Assembly (NCBI GenBank): GCA_036278935.1
Contig: DASUKA010000144.1
Span: 1 to 58,872 of the forward strand
Reading direction: 5' to 3'
DNA length: 58,872 nucleotides
DNA from: DASSNR01 sp036278935
GTDB lineage: Bacteria > Gemmatimonadota > Gemmatimonadetes > Gemmatimonadales > Gemmatimonadaceae
A program made the position numbers and the translations under genes. This document shows, one piece after another, positions 40,130 to 48,272 of this stretch. The notes below the pieces were generated by a model. It had not been told where the DNA came from. It was given only the letters and a program-made list of their open reading frames with translations, and searched no databases. Positions within the stretch are counted from its first letter, which is position 1, and each line of letters begins with the position of its first letter.

Positions 40130-41791
40130 ATGCGATCCACCATCCGTGCTGTTCTGCTGCTGCTCGCCGCCACGCCGCTTGCGGCGCAACAGCCCAGGAG
40201 CGATGCACCGCGTCCGGGCATCGACGTGCTGCACTACGATCTGGGCATCGACCTGCCCGACACGGGCGCCACGATCAACGCGCGCGCTGTGCTCACAGTC
40301 ATGCGCACCGCGCGCGCCGACAGCCTGCGCCTCGATCTGATCGGATTGCACGTGGACAGCGTGCTCGTGGATCGCCGGCCGGTCCGGTTCGGGCGCGACA
40401 GCGCGAATATCTTCATTCCCCTCCCGCATGGCGAACACGACACGGTGCACGTTGCCGTGCGATACGGCGGCGTCGCCACCGACGGCCTCATCATCCGGCA
40501 CGATAGTCTGGGCCGATGGACGGCCTTCGGCGACAACTGGCCGACACGCGCCCGCTACTGGATTCCCAGCGTCGATTCCCCGGACGACAAGGCCACCGTC
40601 ACCTGGACCGTGACGGCGCCCGCCAACCGGACGGTGGTGGCGAATGGGGAGCTGGTGGAGGAGGCGCCGCTGCCGCCGGTAGCCATGGCGGCAGCGGGGA
40701 GTACGTCCGGCGTCAGCGGCTCGCCGCGTACGCGCACCATCTGGCGCGAGCAGCGACCCATCCCTACCTACACGATGGTGATTGCCGCTGCGCCGCTGGC
40801 GTACTACGACCTCGGGCGGAGCGCATGCGGCCACAGCCGCTTCCCGGGATGCGTGCGGCAGGCGGTGTACGTGGCCCCCGAGGTGGTGGACTTTCTTCCC
40901 GGCCCCTTCGCGCAGGCGGACGACATCGTCAACTACTACGCCTCGCTCGTGGGCCCCTTTCCCTACGAGAAGCTCTCGCACCTGGAGTCGTCGACGCGCT
41001 TTGGGGGGATGGAGAACGCCACCGCCATCTTCTATGCGGATCGTCCCTTTCGCCGGCACACCATGCGCGCCGGGGTGATCGCGCACGAAACGGCGCACCA
41101 GTGGTTCGGTGATGCGGTGACCGAGGTGAATTTCGCCCACCTCTGGCTCTCGGAGGGGTTTGCCACATACTTCGCGGCGCTCTGGATGCGGCATGCGCAG
41201 GGTGACTCGGCATTTCGCGCGGAGATGGCCCGCACGCGACGACAGATCATCGCGTCATCCGTCACGGCGGAGCGGCCGGTAATCGACACCGCGCAGACCA
41301 ACTACCTGAAGCTGCTCAACACGAACAGCTATCAGAAGGGCGGGTGGGTGCTGCACATGCTGCGCGGCCTGGTGGGCGATTCAGCGTTCTTTCACGCGCT
41401 CCGCGGCTACTACAATCGCTACCATGGCGGCAATGCGACCACGGATGACCTGCGGCACGAGATGGAGCGTGCATCGGGCCAGTCGCTCGGCTGGTTCTTC
41501 AGCGAGTGGCTGCGGCGACCCGGATACGCGGAGCTGACGACCAGTTGGCGCTATGACACCGCCAGAAAGCGTGTGGTCGTGGAGATCGCGCAAGGGACGC
41601 GCTTTGCGCCCTATCGCTTTCCGCTCACCGTTGCGGTGCGAACGTCAACGGGAGCGGTACGCCGCGTGACGGTGCGGGTGGCTGCGCGGCGGAGCCAGGA
41701 GGTCACGCTCCCGATCGCCCTCACGGCCAAGCCGCGCGGCCTCACGTTCGATCCTGACGTGCAATTGCTGGCCGCTATCACATCGCGCTGA
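40130..41791 (+). CDS. Exported M1-family zinc aminopeptidase
   Basis: The 553-residue protein starts at ATG 40130. MRSTIRAVLLLLAATPLAAQ is a cleavable signal. The N-terminal beta domain (25-200) carries YDLGIDLPDTGATINARAV; FGGMENATA is the exopeptidase motif; HETAHQWFGD with the Glu of LSEGFATYF completes the zinc site; a conserved Tyr is expected near NSYQKGGWVLHML. A short beta C-domain ends the protein. It trims N-terminal residues from peptides outside the cytoplasm. It is shorter than PepN, matching secreted bacterial M1 enzymes. Confidence 0.92.
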   Translation: MRSTIRAVLLLLAATPLAAQQPRSDAPRPGIDVLHYDLGIDLPDTGATINARAVLTVMRTARADSLRLDLIGLHVDSVLVDRRPVRFGRDSANIFIPLPHGEHDTVHVAVRYGGVATDGLIIRHDSLGRWTAFGDNWPTRARYWIPSVDSPDDKATVTWTVTAPANRTVVANGELVEEAPLPPVAMAAAGSTSGVSGSPRTRTIWREQRPIPTYTMVIAAAPLAYYDLGRSACGHSRFPGCVRQAVYVAPEVVDFLPGPFAQADDIVNYYASLVGPFPYEKLSHLESSTRFGGMENATAIFYADRPFRRHTMRAGVIAHETAHQWFGDAVTEVNFAHLWLSEGFATYFAALWMRHAQGDSAFRAEMARTRRQIIASSVTAERPVIDTAQTNYLKLLNTNSYQKGGWVLHMLRGLVGDSAFFHALRGYYNRYHGGNATTDDLRHEMERASGQSLGWFFSEWLRRPGYAELTTSWRYDTARKRVVVEIAQGTRFAPYRFPLTVAVRTSTGAVRRVTVRVAARRSQEVTLPIALTAKPRGLTFDPDVQLLAAITSR

Positions 41792-41872
41792 GCGTCGGGA
41801 GCTGTCTGCGGACAGCGAGCAGGCCGGTGAGCGCCGCCGCGCGGGACGTGAGAGCCGGAGAGGCGTGGAGCG

Positions 41873-42313
41873 TCAGAGTCGGGGGAACGAGGCTTCGTAG
41901 CGCACGCCGATGACGCCGGCGATGATCCGGAAGTCACGGGTGTTCGCTGTGATGAGCGTCGCCCCGACTTCGCGGCACGTGGCGGCAATGAGCAGATCGT
42001 TCTGAAAGGATGCGCGAGCGAGACTGCCGTCGTATCCTCCCGCATCACGCAGGCGACGTCGGATATCGGCCGCGATGGACCAGGTGGATTGCTCGGGCAC
42101 GAGTATCCGGCTGCGCGTGCGAAACGGGCGCATGAGCCATCGCTCCCACCCGGCGGCATGCCGGGCATCGCGCGCGCCAACCACCACCTCGTACACCACC
42201 ACCGCGCTCACCCAGAGTCTGGGGAGCGCCGCCTGCTGAAACGCCTCCACGAACTCACCGAATGCGGGATCGGTGAGGGCGCGGATGTAGAGGTTGGTGT
42301 CGAGGAGGAACAC
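41873..42313 (-). CDS. PIN-domain toxin, VapC-like
   Basis: The 146-residue protein starts at GTG 42313. Acidic residues of the PIN nuclease are in place: D5 in LLDTN, Glu in VVVYEVVVGA, Asp in FQNDLLIAA and Asp in TANTRDFRII. These proteins cut RNA, often tRNA or rRNA. It follows a ribbon-helix-helix-like gene by 41 bases. The gap is longer than in classic vapBC, where genes overlap, but order (antitoxin first) and strand are right. Confidence 0.87.
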   Translation of the reverse strand: MFLLDTNLYIRALTDPAFGEFVEAFQQAALPRLWVSAVVVYEVVVGARDARHAAGWERWLMRPFRTRSRILVPEQSTWSIAADIRRRLRDAGGYDGSLARASFQNDLLIAATCREVGATLITANTRDFRIIAGVIGVRYEASFPRL

Positions 42314-42354
42314 GATGATGTGCAGCGGTGCAGGTCGGAGCGTGGTGCGTGGGG

Positions 42355-42723
42355 TTACGGGAGATCCCTCACGGCTGGTGCAGCCGTGAAGCCGGAGAAA
42401 TCCAGCGCATCCGCGTCATCGAACTCGTTCGTGAAGCCGCCGCGGCCGAAGAGTGCCCGCGATCCCGCCGCCATTTCGTGGCTGAATGCCGCAACGTCGA
42501 GCGCGATGTCCATGGCACGCGTAATAGCCTCGCGTTCGGTCCTGGCGCCGAGTGCGACGCGCAGGCGGTCGATACGGTGCTGGTCGAGGTCGAAGTTCTT
42601 GCGGCGGATGAGTGTGGCGGGCTCGGCCACGTGGCGTGGCGTGCGCGACGTGGGAGTGCTGTACGAGGGTGCGGCGCGGCCTGCCTTTGTACCTGCTGGA
42701 TTCTTGCGCTTTTTCCCCGCCAT
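42355..42723 (-). CDS. Putative VapB-like antitoxin
   Basis: The 122-residue protein starts at ATG 42723. After a basic, disordered N-terminus (MAGKKRKNPAGTKAGR), residues ~43-77 (KNFDLDQHRIDRLRVALGA then EREAITRAMDIAL) look like a ribbon-helix-helix DNA-binding domain. The acidic C-terminal tail (FTNEFDDADALDFSGF) would wrap the toxin. It is longer than most VapB proteins. A palindromic site lies in its promoter. Confidence 0.7.
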   Translation of the reverse strand: MAGKKRKNPAGTKAGRAAPSYSTPTSRTPRHVAEPATLIRRKNFDLDQHRIDRLRVALGARTEREAITRAMDIALDVAAFSHEMAAGSRALFGRGGFTNEFDDADALDFSGFTAAPAVRDLP

Positions 42724-42773
42724 GGCGAGCCCCTTGGTGTAGAAGGTGTTAGGATACGTAACGATCTACATAA

Positions 42774-42790
42774 AATATGGGTTCCATATT
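42774..42790 (-). promoter_or_regulatory. Palindromic operator at the antitoxin promoter
   Basis: AATATGG-GTT-CCATATT is a perfect 7-bp inverted repeat in a locally AT-rich stretch. It covers the -35 position of a candidate minus-strand -10, TATCCT (42751-42756, 17 bp away). This fits autorepression by the antitoxin-toxin complex. Confidence 0.5.
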
Positions 42791-42897
42791 CCCGGCGCGC
42801 AAGGCCAGAGTGGACGAACTCCACAAGGGCTCGTCTCCATGATCCTCTGAAAACGCTGGCGAAACGGGGGAGAGAATACCGCGTCGCATACCCTCGG

Positions 42898-43461
42898 CTA
42901 CCGCGGGTTCGGCCGGATGACCCCGTACGACTGGAGTTCCACGCCAGTGTCGGTGCGCTGGCCCGTCACCCACAACTTGGCCCCGGCGTGCTGGCGGAGC
43001 GCCTGAGGCGCCGCGCTGAGCGGGAGCGTATCCGATGCGGTGGCCAGCGCGAGCCGGTCATCCTGCACGAGCAGCACGCCGACATACGGCCGTTCCCCGT
43101 TGATGGACAGCACTTCGTACTCCCCAACGGCGAGGCGGCGCCCCGCGGGACCGCTCCCCGCATCCTCGCCCGTTACCCGCACGGTCGCCGCGCCCAGCCG
43201 CCGCAGCTCGGGCTCCAGCGGGCCGACGAGTGTCACGACGGGTTTGCCCTCAATGCGGAGCGTGGTGTACCGGGCGACGTCGGTGCCGGTGACCACCACC
43301 GTGCCGGTGAGCTGGGTGGAATCGCTGGCTGCCGGCATGGGGATTCGCTCGCTGGCTGGGGGAACGGGTGTCCGGTGTGCGCATGCACCGGGGAGGCTCA
43401 TCGCAGCCACACATGCCGCCACGTGCCAGGCCGCGGCTGGCCGCTGCCTGTGCGCACTCAC
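42898..43461 (-). CDS. Small exported lipoprotein coupled to the metalloprotease
   Basis: The 187-residue protein starts at GTG 43461, sharing GTGA with the metalloprotease stop. The N-terminus (RPAAAWHVAACVAAMSLPGAC) gives a weak lipobox P-G-A-C. The mature protein is predicted all-beta with LTGTVVVTGTDVARYTTL, VRVTGEDAGSG and LWVTGQRTDTGVELQSYGV. No family is recognised. Coupled translation suggests it binds or assists the protease, but this is inference. Confidence 0.7.
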   Translation of the reverse strand: MSAHRQRPAAAWHVAACVAAMSLPGACAHRTPVPPASERIPMPAASDSTQLTGTVVVTGTDVARYTTLRIEGKPVVTLVGPLEPELRRLGAATVRVTGEDAGSGPAGRRLAVGEYEVLSINGERPYVGVLLVQDDRLALATASDTLPLSAAPQALRQHAGAKLWVTGQRTDTGVELQSYGVIRPNPR

Positions 43462-46031
43462 TGGAGCCTCACCACCCAGAGCCGCATGTTTGACGGCAGC
43501 GGATTGTCTCCCAGATCCCGCACCTTGATGGCCGTCGCGTTCCGGCCGACGCCGCTCACGATATAGTACCCGGTGGACCCGCCGCGCACTTCGATCTGAT
43601 CGCTGAAGTTCGTGAAGGTCAGCGTTCGCGGGGTCAACTGTCCTGGCGAGACGACGTGCGAGAAAATGTCCGCCATATTCCAGCTCGGCAGCATGAGGCG
43701 CGATGGCAGTCCGGGCACGCCCCGATCGTCCACGTAGAGCATGGCGCTCCATTGTGCCAGCAGGGAATCCATCGGCATGCCGATCACGTTCTCGATGGTC
43801 GCAAAGCCGGTGTTGGGGTCGTCCACCAAAGCGCGTTGCAAGCCCTGCTCTCCGCCCGGGAACGATGGCCCGAACTGGTCCGAGAGCCACCGCAGGATGG
43901 ACCACGGAACGCCGTACACCTCACGCCCGCTCAGACACGGTCCGTCATTCCCCTCATCCGCCGTGCCCAGCCAGCTGCACTGCTCCGGCGCGCCCGGCAC
44001 CTTGCTCGTCCGCGATTGGAAGCCGAAGTAGACCGCCAGATCCTCAAAGCGGTCCTGGTACCAGTCGATGGGCGACGGCGGTGTCGTCTGGTTGAAGGCC
44101 ACGTCCGCCCCGAGGTTCTGCCCCGTACTGCGCCCTTCGAAAGCGTTCCCGACCACCTCCTCGGCCAGCGTCGCCTGCCCTTCCAGCAGCCAGGTCGGCT
44201 GGAAGTCCGTGGCGTTGGGATTGGAGAAGCGATGCGCGAACTGAATGTCGTGTGTGAACTCGTGCGCGATGAGGCGCTGCGCGTCGAGCTTCGCCGTGTC
44301 GAGCGGATAGGGCGCCGGTTCTTCGTACAGACCCGTGGGGTCAGGAGCCCGCCCGTAGTAGAACTCTCCATCGTTACTACTGGCACACTGGGCGGGTGGC
44401 ACGAAGTCCGTGCTCGTGACGAACCCCAGCACGTCCTTCTCCTTGTTCACCTCCTTGGTGATCACGATGACGACATGTCCGTTGTTATCGTTGTCGCTGG
44501 GCGCACCGAAGTACGCCGTGTCCACGTCGTAGATGGTGTTGTCGAACACGCTGCTCAGCGTCTGGATGTCGCTCGTCGTGAACCCGTTCGCCGGGTTGGC
44601 AACGTCCTCGACCCAGATCCCCGCCTTGCCAATCGCGCGGACAATCGTCCGGATGGTCACGAAGGTATCGCAGGCACTCTGGCCGGTGACGAACACCGGC
44701 ACGTGAATGGACACGGTATCGCCCACCGACGTGCCTGGCGGCACGGCGGCGGCCGCGCGCACCGGACCCCGCATGAGGGCGCGCACCGTTGCGTCATGGC
44801 GATATGGCCGGATGTCGCGCAGACTCTGGTTGATGATCCGTGCTTCCGCACTCCGCTGGCGGTCCCAGCGGGAGGCGCGCGTGCTTGGGAGCATACTCCC
44901 CGCGTTGGTGCCGGAGCGCAGGAACGCCGGTAGGGCGGGTGCGGGCGGATGGACGACCGATGCCACCAGGTTCGTGGCGGTCTCCGCGCTCACCGTCGCC
45001 GGTGTGAGACTCGTGACCGCATCCGACACGGATTGCACGCCGAGCAGGTAGGATTCCTGGCCCGTACTGGCGGCAAACTGCAGGCAGAAGGCAGATGGAT
45101 CGCGCAGGATCAACTGCTGCCCGACGGCCACCTTCAGTGGCGCCGCCGCCGGCCGCAGGGGGTGCTGCACGATGTTGCTCCCATCCCCACTGACCACCAC
45201 CTGCAAGTCCACATCACGTGCCGGCCGGCAGTCGAAGCCGGGGACCGTGAATGTGAGCGAGGTGGACGACGCGGCAGTGACGGTGGCCGGGAGGTTGTCC
45301 ACGAACACCGTGTTCCCTGTCGCCGTGGAGCTGAAGCCCACGCCGGCCAGGGTGGCGCTCTGTCCCTCGACGAGGGAATCAGGCGCCACGGTTGCCACCA
45401 CGATCGCTCCCGATGAGTGCACGGTGACCGTCACCGGAATGCTGTCGCGCTCCCCTTCCACAAGCGCCGAGATGGTGGCCGTGCCGCGAGCGACACCGGT
45501 GACCACGCCTGAGTCGCTGACGGTCGCCGTCGCGGCGTCCGAGCTCGACCAGGTCACCGCACGGTCGGCGAGCGTATCGCTGGTGCCGGACAGGGCCGTC
45601 GCGGTCAGTGACACCGTGCTCCCGATCTCCACACTGGCCGTTCTGGGGGAGATGGTGACGCGCGCCACCGGCACCGGGGAGACCGTCACCGAGGCGCGTC
45701 CCGTCTGCTGCTCTGCGGTGGCGGTGACGTCGGCGGTCCCGGGGATGATCCCGCGCAGCAGACCGTTCGCGTCCACGGTGGCCACCGCGGTATCGCTTGT
45801 GGACCAGGTAATGGTCCGGCCCGTGAGCACGTTGCCGTCAGCATCGTGCGCGGTGGCGGTCAACTGCTGGCTCTGTCCGGCTTCGACTAGTACGGTGGTG
45901 GGCGCGATGGTCACCGTCGCCACCGGCTTGGGTCCGGTCGGGCCGGAATCCCCACAGCCGCTCAGCAGGCCCAACGCCAGTATCGCGGCAGAGCCGGTGC
46001 CGAACCTCCACCAGTGCGACGGACGGGACAT
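43458..46031 (-). CDS. Surface lipoprotein metalloprotease with bacterial Ig-like domains
   Basis: The 857-residue protein starts at ATG 46031. The signal IAAILALGLLSGCGDSGPTG-type lipobox is at L-S-G-C. Two Big_2 domains (~36-118 and ~120-205) show TATAHDADGNVL and WSTSDTAVATVDANG; an IPT/TIG-like domain follows (~210-270). The C-terminal catalytic part has LIAHEFTHDIQFAHR (HExxH) and a downstream Glu in WLLEGQATLAEE, the gluzincin pattern. It is probably a cell-surface zinc protease. Its substrate is unknown. Confidence 0.87.
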   Translation of the reverse strand: MSRPSHWWRFGTGSAAILALGLLSGCGDSGPTGPKPVATVTIAPTTVLVEAGQSQQLTATAHDADGNVLTGRTITWSTSDTAVATVDANGLLRGIIPGTADVTATAEQQTGRASVTVSPVPVARVTISPRTASVEIGSTVSLTATALSGTSDTLADRAVTWSSSDAATATVSDSGVVTGVARGTATISALVEGERDSIPVTVTVHSSGAIVVATVAPDSLVEGQSATLAGVGFSSTATGNTVFVDNLPATVTAASSTSLTFTVPGFDCRPARDVDLQVVVSGDGSNIVQHPLRPAAAPLKVAVGQQLILRDPSAFCLQFAASTGQESYLLGVQSVSDAVTSLTPATVSAETATNLVASVVHPPAPALPAFLRSGTNAGSMLPSTRASRWDRQRSAEARIINQSLRDIRPYRHDATVRALMRGPVRAAAAVPPGTSVGDTVSIHVPVFVTGQSACDTFVTIRTIVRAIGKAGIWVEDVANPANGFTTSDIQTLSSVFDNTIYDVDTAYFGAPSDNDNNGHVVIVITKEVNKEKDVLGFVTSTDFVPPAQCASSNDGEFYYGRAPDPTGLYEEPAPYPLDTAKLDAQRLIAHEFTHDIQFAHRFSNPNATDFQPTWLLEGQATLAEEVVGNAFEGRSTGQNLGADVAFNQTTPPSPIDWYQDRFEDLAVYFGFQSRTSKVPGAPEQCSWLGTADEGNDGPCLSGREVYGVPWSILRWLSDQFGPSFPGGEQGLQRALVDDPNTGFATIENVIGMPMDSLLAQWSAMLYVDDRGVPGLPSRLMLPSWNMADIFSHVVSPGQLTPRTLTFTNFSDQIEVRGGSTGYYIVSGVGRNATAIKVRDLGDNPLPSNMRLWVVRLQ

Positions 46032-46134
46032 TGCTCGTATTCTCCGTGTCGTGGTCGGCTACCGGCGCATCACGGTGGGCCGGGAGTCGTATGCTGTCAG
46101 GCGTACCGGCGCTGGACGCAGTGGCCGAGCGCAG

Positions 46135-46140
46135 AGTATA
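46135..46140 (-). promoter_or_regulatory. -10 element for the metalloprotease gene
   Basis: TATACT on the minus strand (5/6 match), with a weak TTCCCG 17 bp upstream (46158-46163). The leader would be about 100 bases. Confidence 0.35.
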
Positions 46141-46175
46141 GCATCATTCGGCTACCACGGGAATGCACCGGCGGC

Positions 46176-46622
46176 TCAGCGTCCCATGGCGCGCAACTCG
46201 ACCATGAGGCACCGGTCCTGGACCACGTCCAGCCCAGCCCGCGCCAGCGCCTCGGCGGCGGCGTCGTTGCGAATGCCCAACTGAAACCAGACACCGCGCG
46301 GGCGGGCGGCGATGATGTCGTCGATGTGCTGAGGAATGTCGTGGGGACGGCGGAAGACGTTCACGAGGTCGATCTGCCCGGGCACATCGGCAAGCCGGCG
46401 GTAGACCGGCTCGCCCAGCACCTCGGTCACGTCGGGGTAGTAGACGGGCACCGGCACGATCTCGAAGCCCGCGCGCTGAGCGTACTCGGGCACGAAATAC
46501 GCCGGTTGCCACGGCTCGATCTTGATGCCCAGGACGGCGATGCGGTGGATGCTCTGGAGCAGTTGCCGGCGCGCGGACGGCGAGTCGAGGAGATGGGAGC
46601 GCCAGGCCTCAGGGTCGGTCAC
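46176..46622 (-). CDS. CoA-binding protein, YccU-like
   Basis: The 148-residue protein starts at GTG 46622 (VTDPEAWRSHLL). IAVLGIKIEPWQPAYFVPEY opens a Rossmann fold; VYYPDVTEVLGEPVYRRLAD, VNVFRRP and GVWFQLGIRND are the standard CoA-binding (succinyl-CoA synthetase alpha-like) pattern. It is a stand-alone small domain; the biological role of this family is not settled. An N-terminal extension of 48 low-complexity residues is possible but unlikely. Confidence 0.85.
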   Translation of the reverse strand: MTDPEAWRSHLLDSPSARRQLLQSIHRIAVLGIKIEPWQPAYFVPEYAQRAGFEIVPVPVYYPDVTEVLGEPVYRRLADVPGQIDLVNVFRRPHDIPQHIDDIIAARPRGVWFQLGIRNDAAAEALARAGLDVVQDRCLMVELRAMGR

Positions 46623-46747
46623 GGTGGACGGTGTGTTGGGTTGCGTGCGTGGAAGTGCGGGGAAGGGGGTGCGTGCGGCGCCAGACTGTGCAGGAGACCG
46701 CGATGGACCCACCGCTCGCGTGCTCCGGGCTAACGCGATCGCCCCGC

Positions 46748-46773
46748 TGTCATGTTCCTCTGTCATGTTCCTT
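46748..46773. repeat. 13-bp direct repeat in the divergent region before the saccharopine-dehydrogenase-like gene
   Basis: TGTCATGTTCCT(C/T) occurs twice head to tail (46748-46760, 46761-46773) in a 280-base intergenic stretch. It could be a regulator-binding pair; nothing else supports it. Confidence 0.4.
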
Positions 46774-46903
46774 GCCAGCGCGGGGGGTATGGCGCTTTGC
46801 CCTGGCGAGCGGCGCCACCGCAGCGTGACGTCTCACATCGGCGCCGCCCATTCATTACATTGGCGTCACTCAATCGCCCATCAACCCAAGGAGATCGCTA
46901 TCG

Positions 46904-48046
46904 ATGCGGATGCTCGTTCTCGGAGCGGGGCTGCAAGGCTCCGCCTGTGCCTATGACCTGCTGCAGAATCCCGACGTCACCGAGGTGCGGCTCGCCGACC
47001 TGAACGTCTCGTCCATCGCCAAATTCCTGGCGCCGTACTCCGGTGCCCGGCTTGTACCCACTCCCCTGGATGTGCGCGATCGCGAGGCCGTCCTGGGGGT
47101 GATGCGGGAGAGCGATGCCGTGATGAGTGCGGTGCCGTACTACCTCAACCTCGAGCTGGCCACCCTGGCCGTCGAGGCGGGGACCAACTTCTGCGACCTG
47201 GGCGGCAATACCGAGATCGTCTTCCAGCAGAAAGCGCTCGATGGCGAGGCGCGCGCCAAGGACATCAGTGTCATCCCCGATTGCGGGCTGGCGCCAGGGA
47301 TGGTGAACATCCTGGCACAGCACGGGATCGAGCAGCTCGACACTGTGGCGTCGGTGCGGATCTTCGTGGGCGGGCTGCCCCAATCGCCCGAGCCGCCGCT
47401 CAATTATCAGATCGTCTACTCGCTTGAGGGCGTGATCGATTACTACACCACGCTCTCCTGGGTGCTGCGCGATGCGAAGCGCACTCAGGTGACGGCGCTC
47501 TCGGAGCTGACGCCGGTGTCCTTTCCGAAGCCTGTGGGCGAGCTCGAGGCGTTCCATACCGCCGGCGGCCTCTCGACCATGGCATTCCGGTACGAGGGAA
47601 AGATCCCGACCATGGAGTACAAGACGCTGCGCTATCCCGGACATGCGCATATCATGGAGGCCATTCGTGATCTGGGGCTGCTCGACCTTGAGCCGGTCGA
47701 CGTGAAGGGATCCTCGGTCGTCCCGCGCGATATGTTCGTGGCAACAGTGGGGCCGCGCCTCACCAAGCCGGAAGGCCGTGACCTAGTGGCCATGCGCGTG
47801 CTGGTGGAGGGGACCAAGGGCGGCCAGCCGAAGACGGTCGGGTGGGAGCTGATCGACTACTACGACGAGGCCCATGGTATCAGTGCCATGGAGCGCACCA
47901 CCGGCTACTCCCTCTCCGTCACCGGCCAGATGCAGGTGCGCGGCGAGATCACGAGCTGCGGCGTCTGTACCCCCGACGAATGCGTCCCCGCGCAGCCGTA
48001 CATCGAAGCGCTGAAGGAGCGCGGGATAGCGATTCGGAAAATCTGA
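46904..48046 (+). CDS. Saccharopine dehydrogenase-family oxidoreductase
   Basis: The 380-residue protein starts at ATG 46904 after AAGGAG. MLVLGAGLQGSACAYDLL is the dinucleotide fold; DAVMSAVPYYLNLELATLAV and NFCDLGGNTEIV are typical of L-lysine 6-dehydrogenase and related saccharopine-type enzymes; IPDCGLAPGMVNIL follows; a CGVCTPDEC pair lies near the C-terminus. It could oxidise lysine, form a carboxy-polyamine, or act in aldehyde-amino-acid condensation. The lysine link with kamA is notable but the genes are 40 kb apart. Confidence 0.87.
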   Translation: MRMLVLGAGLQGSACAYDLLQNPDVTEVRLADLNVSSIAKFLAPYSGARLVPTPLDVRDREAVLGVMRESDAVMSAVPYYLNLELATLAVEAGTNFCDLGGNTEIVFQQKALDGEARAKDISVIPDCGLAPGMVNILAQHGIEQLDTVASVRIFVGGLPQSPEPPLNYQIVYSLEGVIDYYTTLSWVLRDAKRTQVTALSELTPVSFPKPVGELEAFHTAGGLSTMAFRYEGKIPTMEYKTLRYPGHAHIMEAIRDLGLLDLEPVDVKGSSVVPRDMFVATVGPRLTKPEGRDLVAMRVLVEGTKGGQPKTVGWELIDYYDEAHGISAMERTTGYSLSVTGQMQVRGEITSCGVCTPDECVPAQPYIEALKERGIAIRKI

Positions 48047-48050
48047 GGGG

Positions 48051-48269
48051 CTGGAAAGGAGAGAAGAGAGAGGAGAAAGGTGAGAGGCGGGGCGTGAGAG
48101 GCGGCGTCATCGGTGTCATTCCGAAGGAGCGCAGCAACTGAGGAGTCTCCTCGCCTGGTCAGAAGATTCCTCGCTACCGCTCGGAATGACAGTGTTGGAG
48201 AGGGTTCCTTGCTTCGCTCGGAATGACAGGCCGCGTAGCCGTTCCGCCTCTCTCCTTTCTCCTCTCTGC
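48051..48269. repeat. Composite repeat with a GTCATTCCGA element nested inside
   Basis: Outer purine arms GGAAAGGAGAGAAGAGAGAGG and the complementary GCCTCTCTCCTTTCTCCTCT (48246-48265) enclose GTCATTCCGAAGGAGCGCAG (48115-48134) paired with TACCGCTCGGAATGAC (48175-48190), plus a third half-site CTTCGCTCGGAATGAC (48212-48227). Confidence 0.82.
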
Positions 48270-48272
48270 CGT

